From: Paraglaciecola sp. L1A13 | GTDB taxonomy: Bacteria; Pseudomonadota; Gammaproteobacteria; Enterobacterales; Alteromonadaceae | NCBI RefSeq assembly: GCF_009796745.1 | Contig: NZ_CP047024.1 | Coordinates: 1-64,000 of the forward strand | Length of the DNA stretch: 64,000 nt | Direction of reading: 5' to 3' | In this document: positions 13,593 through 23,019 of the stretch, in pieces | Layout: each line of letters starts with the position of its first letter | How positions within the stretch are numbered: position 1 is the first letter of the stretch | Notes under the pieces: model-generated | The model's database searches: none | Seen by the model: the letters and a program-made list of their open reading frames with translations, nothing else | What the model was told of the DNA's origin: nothing | Made by a program: the position numbers and the translations under genes

Positions 13593-14102
13593 TTATTTAA
13601 ATTTGTTGATATCAATAGACTCGAATTGCGCATATAGAGCATCTTCAGATGAATCTGCAGCTTCGTCTTCCTCATTTGATATGCCTAATAACTCACATAG
13701 TTCCTGATGTCTTGCTGTCAATCTATTAACAAATGCACGCTCTTCTTTGCTTAGTGTTTGATCAGCATCGAGTTTTTCAAGTAACATTCCGAAGCGTTCA
13801 TTTTGCTCGATACTTTCAAGTTCCTGAGCAGGGGAGAAGTACTTAGGTTTCGCTACCTTAGCTTTTGGTTTGTCATCTATGATCAAAGGGATTGGTTTTT
13901 TACTGCCTACTCTAGGATCCTTAATAGCTTTCTTCTGTTGATTTGACGAACTAGTTTGTTCTGGATTATTTCGACTACCAGAAGCCTTGCCCAACGTTTT
14001 TTTATTTCGTTTAGGTGCTGCCGGTACTGATTTACGTTTTGTTTTCGGTGCTAGGGGTGTTCCAATTTGACCGATTTTCCGAGACTTCTTTTTTCTAGGC
14101 AT
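13593..14102 (-). CDS. yihI: Der GTPase-activating protein YihI
   Basis: Activates the GTPase Der and so modulates late 50S ribosome assembly. Starting at the ATG at 14102 the product is 169 residues, with a very basic N-terminal third (MPRKKKSRKIGQIG, Lys/Arg/Pro/Ser-rich) and an acidic C-terminal half, as in E. coli YihI. The start is fixed by a GGAGG Shine-Dalgarno 7 nt upstream; the open frame to 14117 would begin with TTG. It neighbours a CsrC-type RNA, as in enterics. Confidence 0.92.
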   Translation of the reverse strand: MPRKKKSRKIGQIGTPLAPKTKRKSVPAAPKRNKKTLGKASGSRNNPEQTSSSNQQKKAIKDPRVGSKKPIPLIIDDKPKAKVAKPKYFSPAQELESIEQNERFGMLLEKLDADQTLSKEERAFVNRLTARHQELCELLGISNEEDEAADSSEDALYAQFESIDINKFK

Positions 14103-14190
14103 AAATAACCTCCACAATATTTGCGCGGATTTTACCTTAAAACAGACTGGTTAAATATGGTTCACAAGATAAGGAGTGAAATTTAGCTAA

Positions 14191-14461
14191 TAAAAAGGGC
14201 AATAGCCTAAGCTATTGCCCTCAAATCACAGATGTGTCGTAAGACACCGATCTCGACAGTCGTTCATCCTGAACAGTTAGTGGTGGTCCTTCATGTTTTC
14301 TCTTTTTATTAATTTTAACGAAAACAGTATATAGTTTAGGGTCTTCCTGACGCTTTATTATTGTCGTCCTTGCCTTTTCACCAAAGGTTTAAAGTTTTAG
14401 CACTGCTTGCTAATAATCTTCCATGAGCAAACTCTCGTTTGTTGTCCCTGTTGTTTTTCTG
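14191..14461 (-). ncRNA. csrC: CsrB/CsrC-type regulatory RNA (CsrA sponge)
   Basis: Read on the minus strand, this 270-nt gene-free stretch has six spaced GGA motifs: AGGGACAA, ATGGAAGA, AAGGACGA, CAGGAAGA, GAAGGACC and CAGGATGA. That is the hallmark of RNAs that titrate CsrA/RsmA. It ends in a perfect 10-bp hairpin (14197-14220, GGGCAATAGC / GCTATTGCCC) followed by a T run at 14196-14192. Upstream are a -10-like TATTCT (14468-14473, read on the minus strand) and a TTGTAA 16 nt before it, placing +1 near 14461. E. coli csrC is also next to yihI and engB, so synteny supports the call. The exact 5' end is inferred. Confidence 0.82.
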
Positions 14462-14535
14462 GGAGATAGAATACACGACAACTAAATATTTACAACTCGT
14501 TTACATAGTATTCAGTTATTACTTTTACCGATAGA

Positions 14536-14566
14536 TAAAAAAAAACGACCTGATTGGGTCGTTTTT
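14536..14566 (-). terminator. Terminator of the cytochrome c4 gene
   Basis: Stem AACGACC / GGTCGTT at 14544-14563. On the minus strand it is followed by a run of nine T, and on the plus strand by a shorter T run, so it may work both ways. It separates the cytochrome gene from the csrC-type RNA promoter. Confidence 0.85.
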
Positions 14567-14591
14567 TAGGCGTTGCTAATGCAAGTGATTT

Positions 14592-15227
14592 TTAATATAA
14601 GCCGGCTATGTATTTTGACAACACATCAATATCTTGGTCACTTAGGCGTTTAGCAATATCTGCCATCATGCCATTATGTGAATTTGCTCGTTGGCCTGAT
14701 CTAAAAGCTTCTAATTGGGCTTTTAAATAAGTTGTATGCTGACCGCTGATATCGGGAAAGCCAGAAAGGCTAGTTCCATTACCACGTGGGCCATGACAAG
14801 CAGTACATGCGGTAATTCCACGATCTAAATCGCCACCGCGATATAACTTGCTTCCGGCTGCAATTGCATCTTCGGGCGTCTCGCCCTCTTTGGCCGTTTG
14901 GCTTGAAAAATATGCCGCAATGTCTTGCATGTCTTGTTCTGATAGGGCTGCCGCCATACCATTCATTACAGCATTATTGCGACCTTCTTCTCCAGCCGTT
15001 TGCGAGGCAAGCTTAAATTCTTGTAGCTGTTTAACTAGGTAATCAGCATGCTGACCAGCCAGTTTTGGATTCATGTCTATCATGCTGTTTCCATCGGCAC
15101 CATGACAGGCCCCACATGCAACAGACTTTGTTTTACCTGCTTCAATATCACCGGCTGCCATCGCACTAGCAGATAAACCTAAAAAAACGCTAACTAACAA
15201 ACCCATTATTTTCATATTCTTTCTCAT
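14592..15227 (-). CDS. Diheme cytochrome c4
   Basis: Periplasmic electron carrier, usually to cbb3-type or other terminal oxidases. 211 residues with a Sec signal peptide (cleavage probably after SAMA) and two tandem c-type domains, each with a heme motif: CGACH near the mature N terminus and CTACH in the second half. The distal Met ligands are likely in MNGMAAALS and NGMMADIAKRL. The gene lies between yihI and engB, divergent from engB. A start at the fourth downstream codon (ATG 15215) is also possible. Confidence 0.93.
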   Translation of the reverse strand: MRKNMKIMGLLVSVFLGLSASAMAAGDIEAGKTKSVACGACHGADGNSMIDMNPKLAGQHADYLVKQLQEFKLASQTAGEEGRNNAVMNGMAAALSEQDMQDIAAYFSSQTAKEGETPEDAIAAGSKLYRGGDLDRGITACTACHGPRGNGTSLSGFPDISGQHTTYLKAQLEAFRSGQRANSHNGMMADIAKRLSDQDIDVLSKYIAGLY

Positions 15228-15424
15228 TAAGCTGCTGATTATTTAACCATTATCAGAATAGTAACTGGTGTATTTTACACATTTACAGCGCCAGTAAAAT
15301 ATATTCCACACTATTAGCGCAATATTATACGACATAACAACCACTTTCGATTTGTATTTACCTGATATAATAGACAAATCAATAAGGGTAATGATCTAGA
15401 ATCGTTTTATGACTAGGAGTAAGT

Positions 15425-16045
15425 GTGAGTCATTATAGTCAAGCTAAGTTTAATTTAAGTGCTCCAGATATCAGCCACTTGTGCGCTGATGAGGGAGTTG
15501 AGGTTGCCTTCGCAGGGCGTTCTAATGCAGGTAAATCAAGCGCGCTTAATCGCCTGACACGCCAAAAAAGCTTAGCCCGCACCAGTAAAACTCCTGGTCG
15601 AACACAACTAATTAATGTTTTCGACTTAGATGAGCAACGTCGTCTTATCGATTTACCTGGTTACGGTTATGCCAAGGTACCTATGGCAATTAAACTTAAA
15701 TGGCAAAAGTCTTTAGGTGAATATCTACAAAAGCGTGACAGCTTGAAAGGTTTAGTCGTACTGATGGATATACGCCATCCATTTAAAGATTTGGATCAAG
15801 AGTTGATACAATGGGCCGTTTCAGCAGATTTACCCGTCTTGGGTTTACTGACTAAAGCTGACAAACTGAAGTCAGGGAAACGCAAAGCACAACTATTGAT
15901 GGCTAGAGAAGCTTCATTGGCGTTTTGTGGTGATGTAACGATCCATCTGTTCTCATCATTAAATGGTTTAGGGCTAGATAATTGTGAACGAGTATTAGAC
16001 CAATGGTTTGGCTACAATCAAGATAAAGAGCCTGAGCAGGAATAA
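15425..16045 (+). CDS. engB: Ribosome biogenesis GTP-binding protein EngB (YsxC/YihA)
   Basis: TRAFAC-class GTPase needed for 50S subunit assembly. 206 residues. G1 GRSNAGKSS, the G2 region TPGRTQ, G3 DLPGYGYAK and G4 TKADK are all present. It begins with GTG 5 nt after an AGGAG (15415-15419). It is followed by a terminator and then by Spot 42 and polA on the opposite strand, the same neighbourhood as in E. coli. Confidence 0.96.
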   Translation: MSHYSQAKFNLSAPDISHLCADEGVEVAFAGRSNAGKSSALNRLTRQKSLARTSKTPGRTQLINVFDLDEQRRLIDLPGYGYAKVPMAIKLKWQKSLGEYLQKRDSLKGLVVLMDIRHPFKDLDQELIQWAVSADLPVLGLLTKADKLKSGKRKAQLLMAREASLAFCGDVTIHLFSSLNGLGLDNCERVLDQWFGYNQDKEPEQE

Positions 16046-16050
16046 GGGCA

Positions 16051-16080
16051 AAAAAAAACCTTGTCGAAAGACAAGGTTTT
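16051..16080. terminator. Bidirectional terminator after engB
   Basis: Stem CCTTGTC / GACAAGG with a GAAA tetraloop (16059-16076), flanked by an A run on the left and TTTT on the right. Confidence 0.88.
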
Positions 16081-16225
16081 AAAACATCTAGAACACACAC
16101 CAAATCAGAGTGTTGAACTTTATATAAGTTCATTCAAAGTAAAATTATTTTTATAAATAGTTATTTCATACCTGAAATGACTACATTCTAATTAATATTG
16201 TAAAGAATCAATTTCTTTAGAGCAT

Positions 16226-16290
16226 AAAAAAACCCCAGCAAGTGCTGAGGTTGAAGCAAAGGTCTGAAAATACATACCTCTGTACCCTAC
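16226..16290 (-). ncRNA. spf: Spot 42 regulatory RNA, short form
   Basis: Read on the minus strand from 16290, the RNA starts GTAGGGTACAGAGGTA and continues through TTTCAGACCTTT and CTTCA. These are the conserved 5' blocks of enterobacterial Spot 42, an Hfq-dependent sRNA that represses secondary carbon metabolism. It ends in an 8-bp terminator hairpin (16232-16251, loop AAGT on the plus strand) and seven T. The predicted length is about 65 nt against 109 in E. coli: the middle part with the third pairing region is missing. A -10-like TAATAT is just upstream. The location between engB and polA matches E. coli. Confidence 0.9.
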
Positions 16291-16327
16291 AGGACAGATA
16301 TTATGCAAAGATCACCAAAATGCCAAC

Positions 16328-16356
16328 CGCTTTATGTAATTAAATTACATAAAGCG
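16328..16356. promoter_or_regulatory. HexR-like operator palindrome upstream of Spot 42
   Basis: A perfect 14-bp inverted repeat around one central base. The core TGTAATTAAATTACA (16335-16349) matches, as I recall it, the palindromic motif of HexR, the KDPG-responsive RpiR-family regulator of central carbon metabolism in Shewanella, Vibrio and Alteromonadales. Its centre is 52 bp upstream of the Spot 42 start, where E. coli uses CRP instead. It also lies 30 bp past the polA stop, so a weak polA terminator role is the alternative. Confidence 0.6.
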
Positions 16357-16385
16357 CTTATTTTTACTAATTATTGAAGATTTAG

Positions 16386-19172
16386 TTAGTGGGCTTCGTC
16401 CCAATTCTCGCCTACACCTGCCTCAACTATAAGCGGAACATCTAGAACTACTGCATTTTCCATAAGTTGAACAATAGTTTCTTGGTGTTTTTCTAAGTTT
16501 TGTTCTTTTATTTCAAAAACAAGCTCGTCGTGCACTTGCATGATCATACGTACTTCGTCATAGGCTAATGAATCTATCCACGTTGCTACTTTGATCATGG
16601 CCTTTTTAATAATATCTGCCGCCGTTCCTTGCATTGGGGCATTAATTGCTGCTCGCTCGGCGCCTTTTCGACGTAAGCCATTACTGGCATTTATTTCCGG
16701 TAAATATAAACGTCGGCCAAATACGGTTGAAACATAACCTTGTTCTTTAGCAATTATTCGCGAGTTTTCCATATATTTAAGTACACCTGGATATCGCTCA
16801 AAATATAGGTCCATATAATGTTGAGCATCATGGCGCGAAACGTTGAGCTGTTTCGCTAGACCGAACGCTGACATACCGTAAATTAAACCGAAATTGATAG
16901 CTTTGGCATTACGTCTTTGTTCAGTCGTTACTCGTTCTAGTGGTACGTTAAAAACTTCAGCTGCGGTTGCTGTGTGTACATCTTTACCATTTGAGAATGC
17001 TGTTAATAACCCTTCATCCTTTGAAAGATGGGCCATTATCCGCAGTTCTATCTGAGAATAATCTGCAGCAACGATTTTATAACCAGGGCGTGCAATAAAA
17101 GCTTGCCTTACCCTACGACCTTGCTCTGTTCTAATGGGAATATTTTGCAGATTCGGATCAGTCGAAGACAATCGGCCCGTTGCTGTTATCGCTTGATGGT
17201 AAGATGTATGAACGCGTCCGGTGCGTGGGTTTATCATCTTAGGTAGCTTATCTGTATAAGTGTTTTTTAATTTACTTAAACCGCGAAACTCCATTAACAA
17301 TTTAGGTAGAGGGTATGTAAGTGCTAACTCTTGTAACACTTCTTCCGACGTAGATGGGGCGCCTTTGGGCGTTTTTTTAAGTATGGGTAAGGCTAATTTT
17401 TTAAACAGTATCTCTTGTAACTGTTTCGTAGAGCCTAAATTAAATTCTTCTCCAGCCATTACATGAACTTCAGTTTCTAATTGCATGATCCTAGTTGCAA
17501 GATCCTGACTCTGCTGACTTAGCTTTTGGCTATCGATCAAAACACCAAATTGTTCCATTTGGGCTAATACAGACGCTAAAGGCACTTCAATGTCGCGTAA
17601 TACAGCGGCCAGTTCGGGCTCTTTAGAAAGTTTTTGCCATAATTGGTTGTGTAGACGTAAGGTTATATCTGCATCTTCGGCAGCATAGGGTGCTGCCTGC
17701 TCAAGAGGAATCTGATTGAATGTTAGTTGCTTGGCACCTTTACCTGCGATGTCTTCAAAATGAATTGTAGATATGCCCAAGTAGTGCTGCGCGAGGCTGT
17801 CCATATCATGACGAGTTGCTACGCTGTCAAGAACATAAGATTCAAGCATCGTATCAAACGCAATGCCGCGAAGAGTAATGTCATAATTAGCTAACACATT
17901 TTTATCGTATTTTAGATGCTGACCAACCTTCGCTTTGCTCGAATCTTCTAGAATTTCTTTAAATTGGGCTAACACTTGCCCACGATCGAGTTGTTCTGGA
18001 GCATCCACATAATCATGGGCTAATGGCAGATAGGCCGCTTTTCCTTCTTCGATACAAAACGACATACCAACTAATTCGGCTTGCATGTAATTTAAACTGG
18101 TTGTTTCCGTATCGAATGCGAAGAGCTCAGCTGAATTTAGCTTTGTTAACCAGCTATCAAGCGCTTCTTGAGTCAATATAATTTCATAACTGACTTGAAG
18201 TTCGCTTGTGTCGCTCTTATCGACATCTAATGAATTAGATTCGACTTTTTGTTCAGTGTTGTTTAAAGCGTCGGTAGCGTCTTTTAGCCATCGCTTAAAT
18301 TCAAGTTCAGCGAATAATTCTTTTAAAGCGCCGTAATCTGCTTCAATAGGCTTCAAATCAGTTGGACTACAATCCATTTGAACATCTAGTTTAATCGTAG
18401 CTAAGGTGTAAGAGAGTCGAGCCTGCTCCTCATATTCACGCATTTTATCGGCCATTTTTTTGGCTCCGCGAAATTCAAGACCGGCAATCTTTTCAAGATT
18501 TTTATAGATCTCATCTATACTACCAATACCTTGCAACAAGCCCTGAGCGCTTTTATCACCTACGCCAGGGACGCCTGGAATGTTATCTACCTTGTCACCC
18601 TTAAGAGCAAGAAAATCTATGACTAATTCAGGTGGGACCCCGAATTTGTCAATGACACCCTGAGGATCCATAACATGGTTGTTCATGGTGTTGATTAAAG
18701 TGACGTGTTCATTTACGAGTTGAGCCATGTCTTTATCGCCAGTACTGATCAAGGTGGCGATCCCAAGTTTACTGGCTTGGTCTGCCAGTGTTCCGATCAC
18801 GTCGTCGGCTTCAACGCCTGATTCAACAATGATCGGTAAGCCCATTGCTTTAATGATGTTATGTAGCGGTTCGATCTGTCCTCGCAGTTCTTCGGGCATT
18901 GAGGGACGGTTAGCCTTGTATTCGCTATAAATATCATCGCGAAATGTTTTACCTTTTGCATCAAACACGACTGCCATATGCGTGGGCTTGAACTGTTTAA
19001 TTAAACTACGCAGCATATTGATTACGCCGTAGACTGCACCAGTATCTTGGCCTTTAGAGTTCGTTAAGGGCGGCATGCCGTGAAAGGCACGGAATAAATA
19101 CGAAGATCCGTCAACCAATATAAACGGATTGTTCGGAATAACGGGTGTAGAAGAGGGGTCTGTATTACTCAT
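16386..19172 (-). CDS. polA: DNA polymerase I
   Basis: Gap-filling repair polymerase that also removes RNA primers. From the ATG at 19172 it has 928 residues, the same as E. coli PolI; the frame is open 48 bp further upstream without homology. The N-terminal 5' nuclease domain starts [14 protein letters not shown]. The 3'-5' exonuclease carries the catalytic DTE of [12 protein letters not shown], so proofreading is intact. The polymerase domain has [14 protein letters not shown] (motif A), the O-helix region [16 protein letters not shown], and QVHDELVFE (motif C). Confidence 0.97.
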   Translation of the reverse strand: MSNTDPSSTPVIPNNPFILVDGSSYLFRAFHGMPPLTNSKGQDTGAVYGVINMLRSLIKQFKPTHMAVVFDAKGKTFRDDIYSEYKANRPSMPEELRGQIEPLHNIIKAMGLPIIVESGVEADDVIGTLADQASKLGIATLISTGDKDMAQLVNEHVTLINTMNNHVMDPQGVIDKFGVPPELVIDFLALKGDKVDNIPGVPGVGDKSAQGLLQGIGSIDEIYKNLEKIAGLEFRGAKKMADKMREYEEQARLSYTLATIKLDVQMDCSPTDLKPIEADYGALKELFAELEFKRWLKDATDALNNTEQKVESNSLDVDKSDTSELQVSYEIILTQEALDSWLTKLNSAELFAFDTETTSLNYMQAELVGMSFCIEEGKAAYLPLAHDYVDAPEQLDRGQVLAQFKEILEDSSKAKVGQHLKYDKNVLANYDITLRGIAFDTMLESYVLDSVATRHDMDSLAQHYLGISTIHFEDIAGKGAKQLTFNQIPLEQAAPYAAEDADITLRLHNQLWQKLSKEPELAAVLRDIEVPLASVLAQMEQFGVLIDSQKLSQQSQDLATRIMQLETEVHVMAGEEFNLGSTKQLQEILFKKLALPILKKTPKGAPSTSEEVLQELALTYPLPKLLMEFRGLSKLKNTYTDKLPKMINPRTGRVHTSYHQAITATGRLSSTDPNLQNIPIRTEQGRRVRQAFIARPGYKIVAADYSQIELRIMAHLSKDEGLLTAFSNGKDVHTATAAEVFNVPLERVTTEQRRNAKAINFGLIYGMSAFGLAKQLNVSRHDAQHYMDLYFERYPGVLKYMENSRIIAKEQGYVSTVFGRRLYLPEINASNGLRRKGAERAAINAPMQGTAADIIKKAMIKVATWIDSLAYDEVRMIMQVHDELVFEIKEQNLEKHQETIVQLMENAVVLDVPLIVEAGVGENWDEAH

Positions 19173-19200
19173 GGATATTGGATTCTCAGGATTTATGTAA

Positions 19201-19445
19201 ACGCGTAAAGGATGCCACACACAGAACTATTCATCCACGCGGAGATCGGATCAATTTGTGGATAACTCTGTTGAATAAAATTTTAGATGAGTGCGTGATG
19301 GATCTCTTTGGATCAACAAGTCGATCTACAGCCCTTGAATTTATTGGGGTGAATTTAATCGCTATAAATATATTATGCTTACTTAGAAGAATTTCCCGAT
19401 GTGGATAACATTATTAATAAATATTATTAGGTATCCAAAAGGGGA
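19201..19445. other. oriC: Candidate chromosomal origin (oriC)
   Basis: Non-coding stretch with two perfect DnaA boxes TGTGGATAA (19257-19265 and 19400-19408), a weaker TCATCCACG (19231-19239) and five GATC sites within 83 bp (from 19244, 19249, 19301, 19311 and 19323). AT-rich tracts (GAATTTATTGG, TTATTAATAAATATTATTAG) could unwind. The 15-mer TGTGGATAACTCTGT around the first box is identical to the sequence around box R4 of E. coli oriC. The clustering of DnaA boxes and Dam sites is typical of gammaproteobacterial origins. The position is inferred; GC skew has not been tested. Confidence 0.6.
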
Positions 19446-19978
19446 GGTGACTTTACACGCAAATTAACAGCGAGGGAAGGCGAAATGTTAAACTGTTTTT
19501 GTCTGAAAATTGTACAATACCTTACTGTAAATGCATAAGACCGAGTTGATAAGGCTTCTAGGGTAAGTGATGTAACAGTTCTATAACAAGTGTATTGTCG
19601 TATCTAATACTTTTATCTGTAGGTGATATATCAAGAGTTATATTTAGGATGGGGTTTGAAGTAATTGGTAAATTTTCGTTCGATAGCAAAATTTAGTTTC
19701 GCATAGTTCAATGTTACACGGTATAAAAGCTGTCGATCTGCTTTTCTTATTTCGATTAATTGTTATATACCTTAAAGCTAGTATAGCTAAGTGTTTGCTA
19801 ACGTTAATAAAAGCGTGTTTAGAGTATTATTCAGCTTTGTGTATTGCTTTTGATTTTGTTGGAGTGGACAATCCCTATACATCTGTTGGTCAATAATAAA
19901 ATTAAGAAAGAACGATTACTAATGTTGGTATTTTTGAAACGCATTAGATTGCGTACTTTAGTGGGCTATAATTAAGAG
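19446..19978. other. Gene-free intergenic region before trkH
   Basis: About 530 bp with no convincing gene. A 61-codon frame at 19711-19896 has no homology I recognise and no good ribosome site. It may hold the trkH promoter and the right flank of the candidate origin. Confidence 0.5.
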
Positions 19979-21430
19979 ATGCAATACCGAACGATTACTC
20001 GGATATTAGGCCTACTGGTTGCGCTGTTTAGTGTAACCATGGTCCCCCCCGCAATTATTTCTTTGTATTTCAAAGATGGTAGTGGCCTCCCATTCTTTCT
20101 CGCTTTCTTGCTGTGTCTCGGCACTGGCTTACTATTTTGGTACCCGAATCGCCTTCATCGTAGAGATCTACGTGCCAAGGAAGGTTTTCTTATCGTGGTT
20201 TTATTTTGGACCGTTCTCGCTAGTTTTGGTGCGTTACCTTTATTGTTGCTTGAGCAACCCGAAATGTCGGTTTCTGATGCATTCTTTGAATCCTTTTCAG
20301 GATTAACAACAACCGGTGCCACAGTTATCCAAGGGATTGACTATTTACCTAAGGCCGTACAGTTTTATCGTCAGCAGTTACAATGGTTAGGTGGAATGGG
20401 GATCATTGTACTCGCAGTAGCAATATTACCGATTCTAGGCGTAGGGGGAATGCAGTTATACCGGGCTGAGACACCTGGACCGGTTAAAGATTCGAAAATG
20501 ACGCCGCGAATCGCAGATACCGCAAAGCATTTATGGTACATCTACTTGACCCTAACAATATGCTGCGGCGTTGCTTATTGGTTTGCTGGCATGGATTGGT
20601 TTGACGCTTTGTGTCATGCATTTTCTACCGTTGCCATAGGGGGATTTTCAAATTACGATGCGAGTATTGGCTATTTTGATAGTCCAATGATCAATATAGT
20701 CTGCGTAATATTTTTATGGATCGCAGCATTGAATTTTGCACTTCACTACGCAGCGGCTAGTGGGCGAACGCTAATGGGTTATTTCTATGATCCTGAACTT
20801 CGAGCATTTTTTCTTATTCAATTTGTATTAGTGGCTGTGTACTTTATTGTATTGATGGATTTTAATTGGTTCGATAATGCAGGCACTACGTTTGATCAAG
20901 CGCTTATTCAATCTGTTTCTTTTAGTACAACGGCTGGTTTTGCTACAACTGATTTCTCACATTGGCCAGCGTTCTTGCCCATTATGTTAATCTTTTCGAG
21001 TTTTATTGGTGGCTGTGCAGGTTCTACTGGTGGCGGCTTGAAGGTTGTACGTGTTCTTTTGCTTTATCTACAAGGTAAGCGTGAAGTTGATCGCTTAATT
21101 CATCCTAAAGCAGTTTATACCGTTAAGCTTGGTGATCGTGCATTACCTGATAGGGTAGTGGAAGCGGTATGGGGCTTTTTCTCGGCGTATGCGATGATCT
21201 TTGTCATTATTATGGTCTGCTTAATTGCGACGGGTATGGATGATGTATCTGCATTTACTGCAACCGCTGCAACGCTAAATAACCTAGGGCCTGGGTTGGG
21301 CACGGTTTCCGGTTCATTTGCGGACGTATCGGATATGGGTAAGTGGTTATTGATTTTGGCGATGTTGTTTGGGCGTTTAGAAGTGTTCTCTTTACTCGTG
21401 CTATTTTCACCGACATTTTGGCGTAGTTAA
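19979..21430 (+). CDS. trkH: Trk system potassium uptake protein TrkH
   Basis: Integral membrane K+ translocating subunit that works with TrkA. The 483-residue length equals E. coli TrkH and the N terminus aligns well (ITRILGLLVALFS). The four pore-loop selectivity regions are visible as TTTGATVIQG, STVAIGGFSNYD, STTAGFATTDF and NNLGPGLG, with GGCAGSTGGGLK before the third membrane repeat ends. It is monocistronic; its partner trkA lies 2.2 kb away on the other strand. Confidence 0.96.
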   Translation: MQYRTITRILGLLVALFSVTMVPPAIISLYFKDGSGLPFFLAFLLCLGTGLLFWYPNRLHRRDLRAKEGFLIVVLFWTVLASFGALPLLLLEQPEMSVSDAFFESFSGLTTTGATVIQGIDYLPKAVQFYRQQLQWLGGMGIIVLAVAILPILGVGGMQLYRAETPGPVKDSKMTPRIADTAKHLWYIYLTLTICCGVAYWFAGMDWFDALCHAFSTVAIGGFSNYDASIGYFDSPMINIVCVIFLWIAALNFALHYAAASGRTLMGYFYDPELRAFFLIQFVLVAVYFIVLMDFNWFDNAGTTFDQALIQSVSFSTTAGFATTDFSHWPAFLPIMLIFSSFIGGCAGSTGGGLKVVRVLLLYLQGKREVDRLIHPKAVYTVKLGDRALPDRVVEAVWGFFSAYAMIFVIIMVCLIATGMDDVSAFTATAATLNNLGPGLGTVSGSFADVSDMGKWLLILAMLFGRLEVFSLLVLFSPTFWRS

Positions 21431-21561
21431 GCAATCAAATTTGCTTTACTCGATAATAATAGACATAACTTTTGTTGCTTGTTTCATTTACGATATTTCT
21501 ACTTTAAACCTTCTGTTGACGAATGTTTAGTGACTGATTGCTATCAACAAAATACACTTAC

Positions 21562-21593
21562 AAAAAACGGCTATCCATTACTGGCTAGCCGTT
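21562..21593 (-). terminator. Terminator of the TraT-like gene
   Basis: Stem AACGGCTA / TAGCCGTT with a 12-nt loop; the minus strand continues into a T run (complement of 21562-21565). Confidence 0.75.
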
Positions 21594-21632
21594 GCAATTT
21601 TAGCGAGAGAATTTATCCTGCTGAATGTATCG

Positions 21633-22379
21633 TTAGAAGAACGAAGCCATAGCGTAGGCAGTCTTTTCGAACATGAGTGGTTGAGCCTCTTCAAGTTCTA
21701 AGTTTGCTTTGTTGGCTGTTGTTACAACGCGCGTACGATACTCTTTCTGATTCGTTGCTTCGGAATAAGTTTGAGTCGTTCCGCCATCATCAGAAATTTT
21801 AGTATTTACTTTTGAGTCGCGACGCACAATAACGCCTTTCTTAGCCCGTTCACGTATCTGAATATCAGCCACTAATAAGTAAGTCACATCTTTCACAAAA
21901 GCATTTGCCGCGGTTGACGCTAATCCACCTATCAAACCTGCCGCTGCAGCACCACGATAACTACCTCCTGTTGCATAACCAATCGCTGATCCAGCAGCAA
22001 CGCCTTGGAAGCCACTAGAAAGGTAGTTTTCAGCTGCGCTAGGTGAAGCCTTTTCAAGGTTACGTACGAATACACTCATGGTGTATTGGGCCTCATCTGG
22101 GCTGTCAACGAAAGTATAACCATTACCACTACCTGCAATCTGTTCATTTAGGGCCACTCTGAACGCATTGCGATCAAATTCCATTACAGCAGAGCGAACC
22201 TCCAAATATACTTTACGTTTTTCTGGAGCAACGGTGTCAACAAAAATTGAAGTGCTGAGTTTCGTTTGAACATCAAGGTCCTTTTTTGCGATTGATGTAT
22301 GAACAGCAGCACAACTTGTTAAGGTCAAAATCGTTAATCCAACAAACGCCATTTTGACTGTACGAGCATAGTTTTTCAT
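21633..22379 (-). CDS. TraT-family complement resistance/surface exclusion lipoprotein
   Basis: Outer-membrane lipoprotein related to F-plasmid TraT, which blocks redundant conjugation and gives serum resistance. 248 residues with lipobox LTSC and Cys23 as the lipidation site. The Gly/Ala-rich membrane stretch GAAAAGLIGGLASTAANAFVKDVTYLLVADIQI is typical of TraT. No conjugation genes are nearby, so this is a chromosomal homologue with an unknown role. It shares an operon with the upstream small secreted protein (39-bp gap). Confidence 0.85.
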   Translation of the reverse strand: MKNYARTVKMAFVGLTILTLTSCAAVHTSIAKKDLDVQTKLSTSIFVDTVAPEKRKVYLEVRSAVMEFDRNAFRVALNEQIAGSGNGYTFVDSPDEAQYTMSVFVRNLEKASPSAAENYLSSGFQGVAAGSAIGYATGGSYRGAAAAGLIGGLASTAANAFVKDVTYLLVADIQIRERAKKGVIVRRDSKVNTKISDDGGTTQTYSEATNQKEYRTRVVTTANKANLELEEAQPLMFEKTAYAMASFF

Positions 22380-22418
22380 AGTAATTACCTTTACTTATGT
22401 TATTGATTAATTGTGGTT

Positions 22419-22778
22419 TTAGTAATAATAGCGACCGTGGTACCGATGGTAGTATCGACAGTTGCGGTATTGCGTCCAGTCATAACGTAATAAATCACGA
22501 CAGGTGTAACCTCGGCGCCAATAGGTACCTTGGTATTCTTGAGGTTTAACATTTTTCTTAAGCATGCTGTCGATATAGCTATCGACCTCTTTGGGACGTT
22601 CGGCCAAAAATGGACGAGACATAACCTCGGAATTGAGTTGCGCTTGCATCTTGGCTAAAGCGTCTTCTTCTGACTCTTCTTGCGCAACAGACAAAGACGA
22701 AAAAAACATACAGCAAATGCTAAATAGTAAAAACGGTATTGAGATTAATTTTGTGGTGGGTAACTTGATATTTTGCAT
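22419..22778 (-). CDS. Small secreted protein with Tyr/Arg-rich C terminus
   Basis: 119 residues: a signal peptide (cleavage probably after SSLSVA) and an acidic, Gln/Glu-rich segment. The C-terminal tail is unusually rich in Tyr, Arg and His (RNCRYYHRYHGRYYY) with two cysteines. I do not recognise the family. It immediately precedes the TraT-like gene and is probably co-expressed; it could be a cell-envelope partner of it. Confidence 0.65.
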   Translation of the reverse strand: MQNIKLPTTKLISIPFLLFSICCMFFSSLSVAQEESEEDALAKMQAQLNSEVMSRPFLAERPKEVDSYIDSMLKKNVKPQEYQGTYWRRGYTCRDLLRYDWTQYRNCRYYHRYHGRYYY

Positions 22779-22957
22779 AATATTCCTCCATAAATACTTC
22801 GTGACAAATTGGCTAACACGACCTCTTCCTGAGTAGCTTTAAAAACCTTAACTCTAAATTGGCTTAAAGCAAAGTCCATTTATGTTAATTTTTTAGGTTT
22901 TGGCACTAAGTTTGAGTATAGGGTAAATTTTTGAAACTAAATGAGACTAACTAAAAT

Positions 22958-22985
22958 AAAAAAAGCCACAAAGTGGCTTTTTTTA
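22958..22985. terminator. Bidirectional terminator
   Basis: Stem GCCAC / GTGGC with an AAA loop, extended by A-T pairs and flanked by A and T runs, downstream of the DUF2780 gene on the minus strand. Confidence 0.85.
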
Positions 22986-23019
22986 ATGAGCAATTAAGAC
23001 TCGAATAGGCCTTTTGCTT

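Noticed and set aside
19711..19896. 61-codon frame upstream of trkH
   Set aside because: No homology or ribosome-binding site; likely chance in an AT-rich gap.
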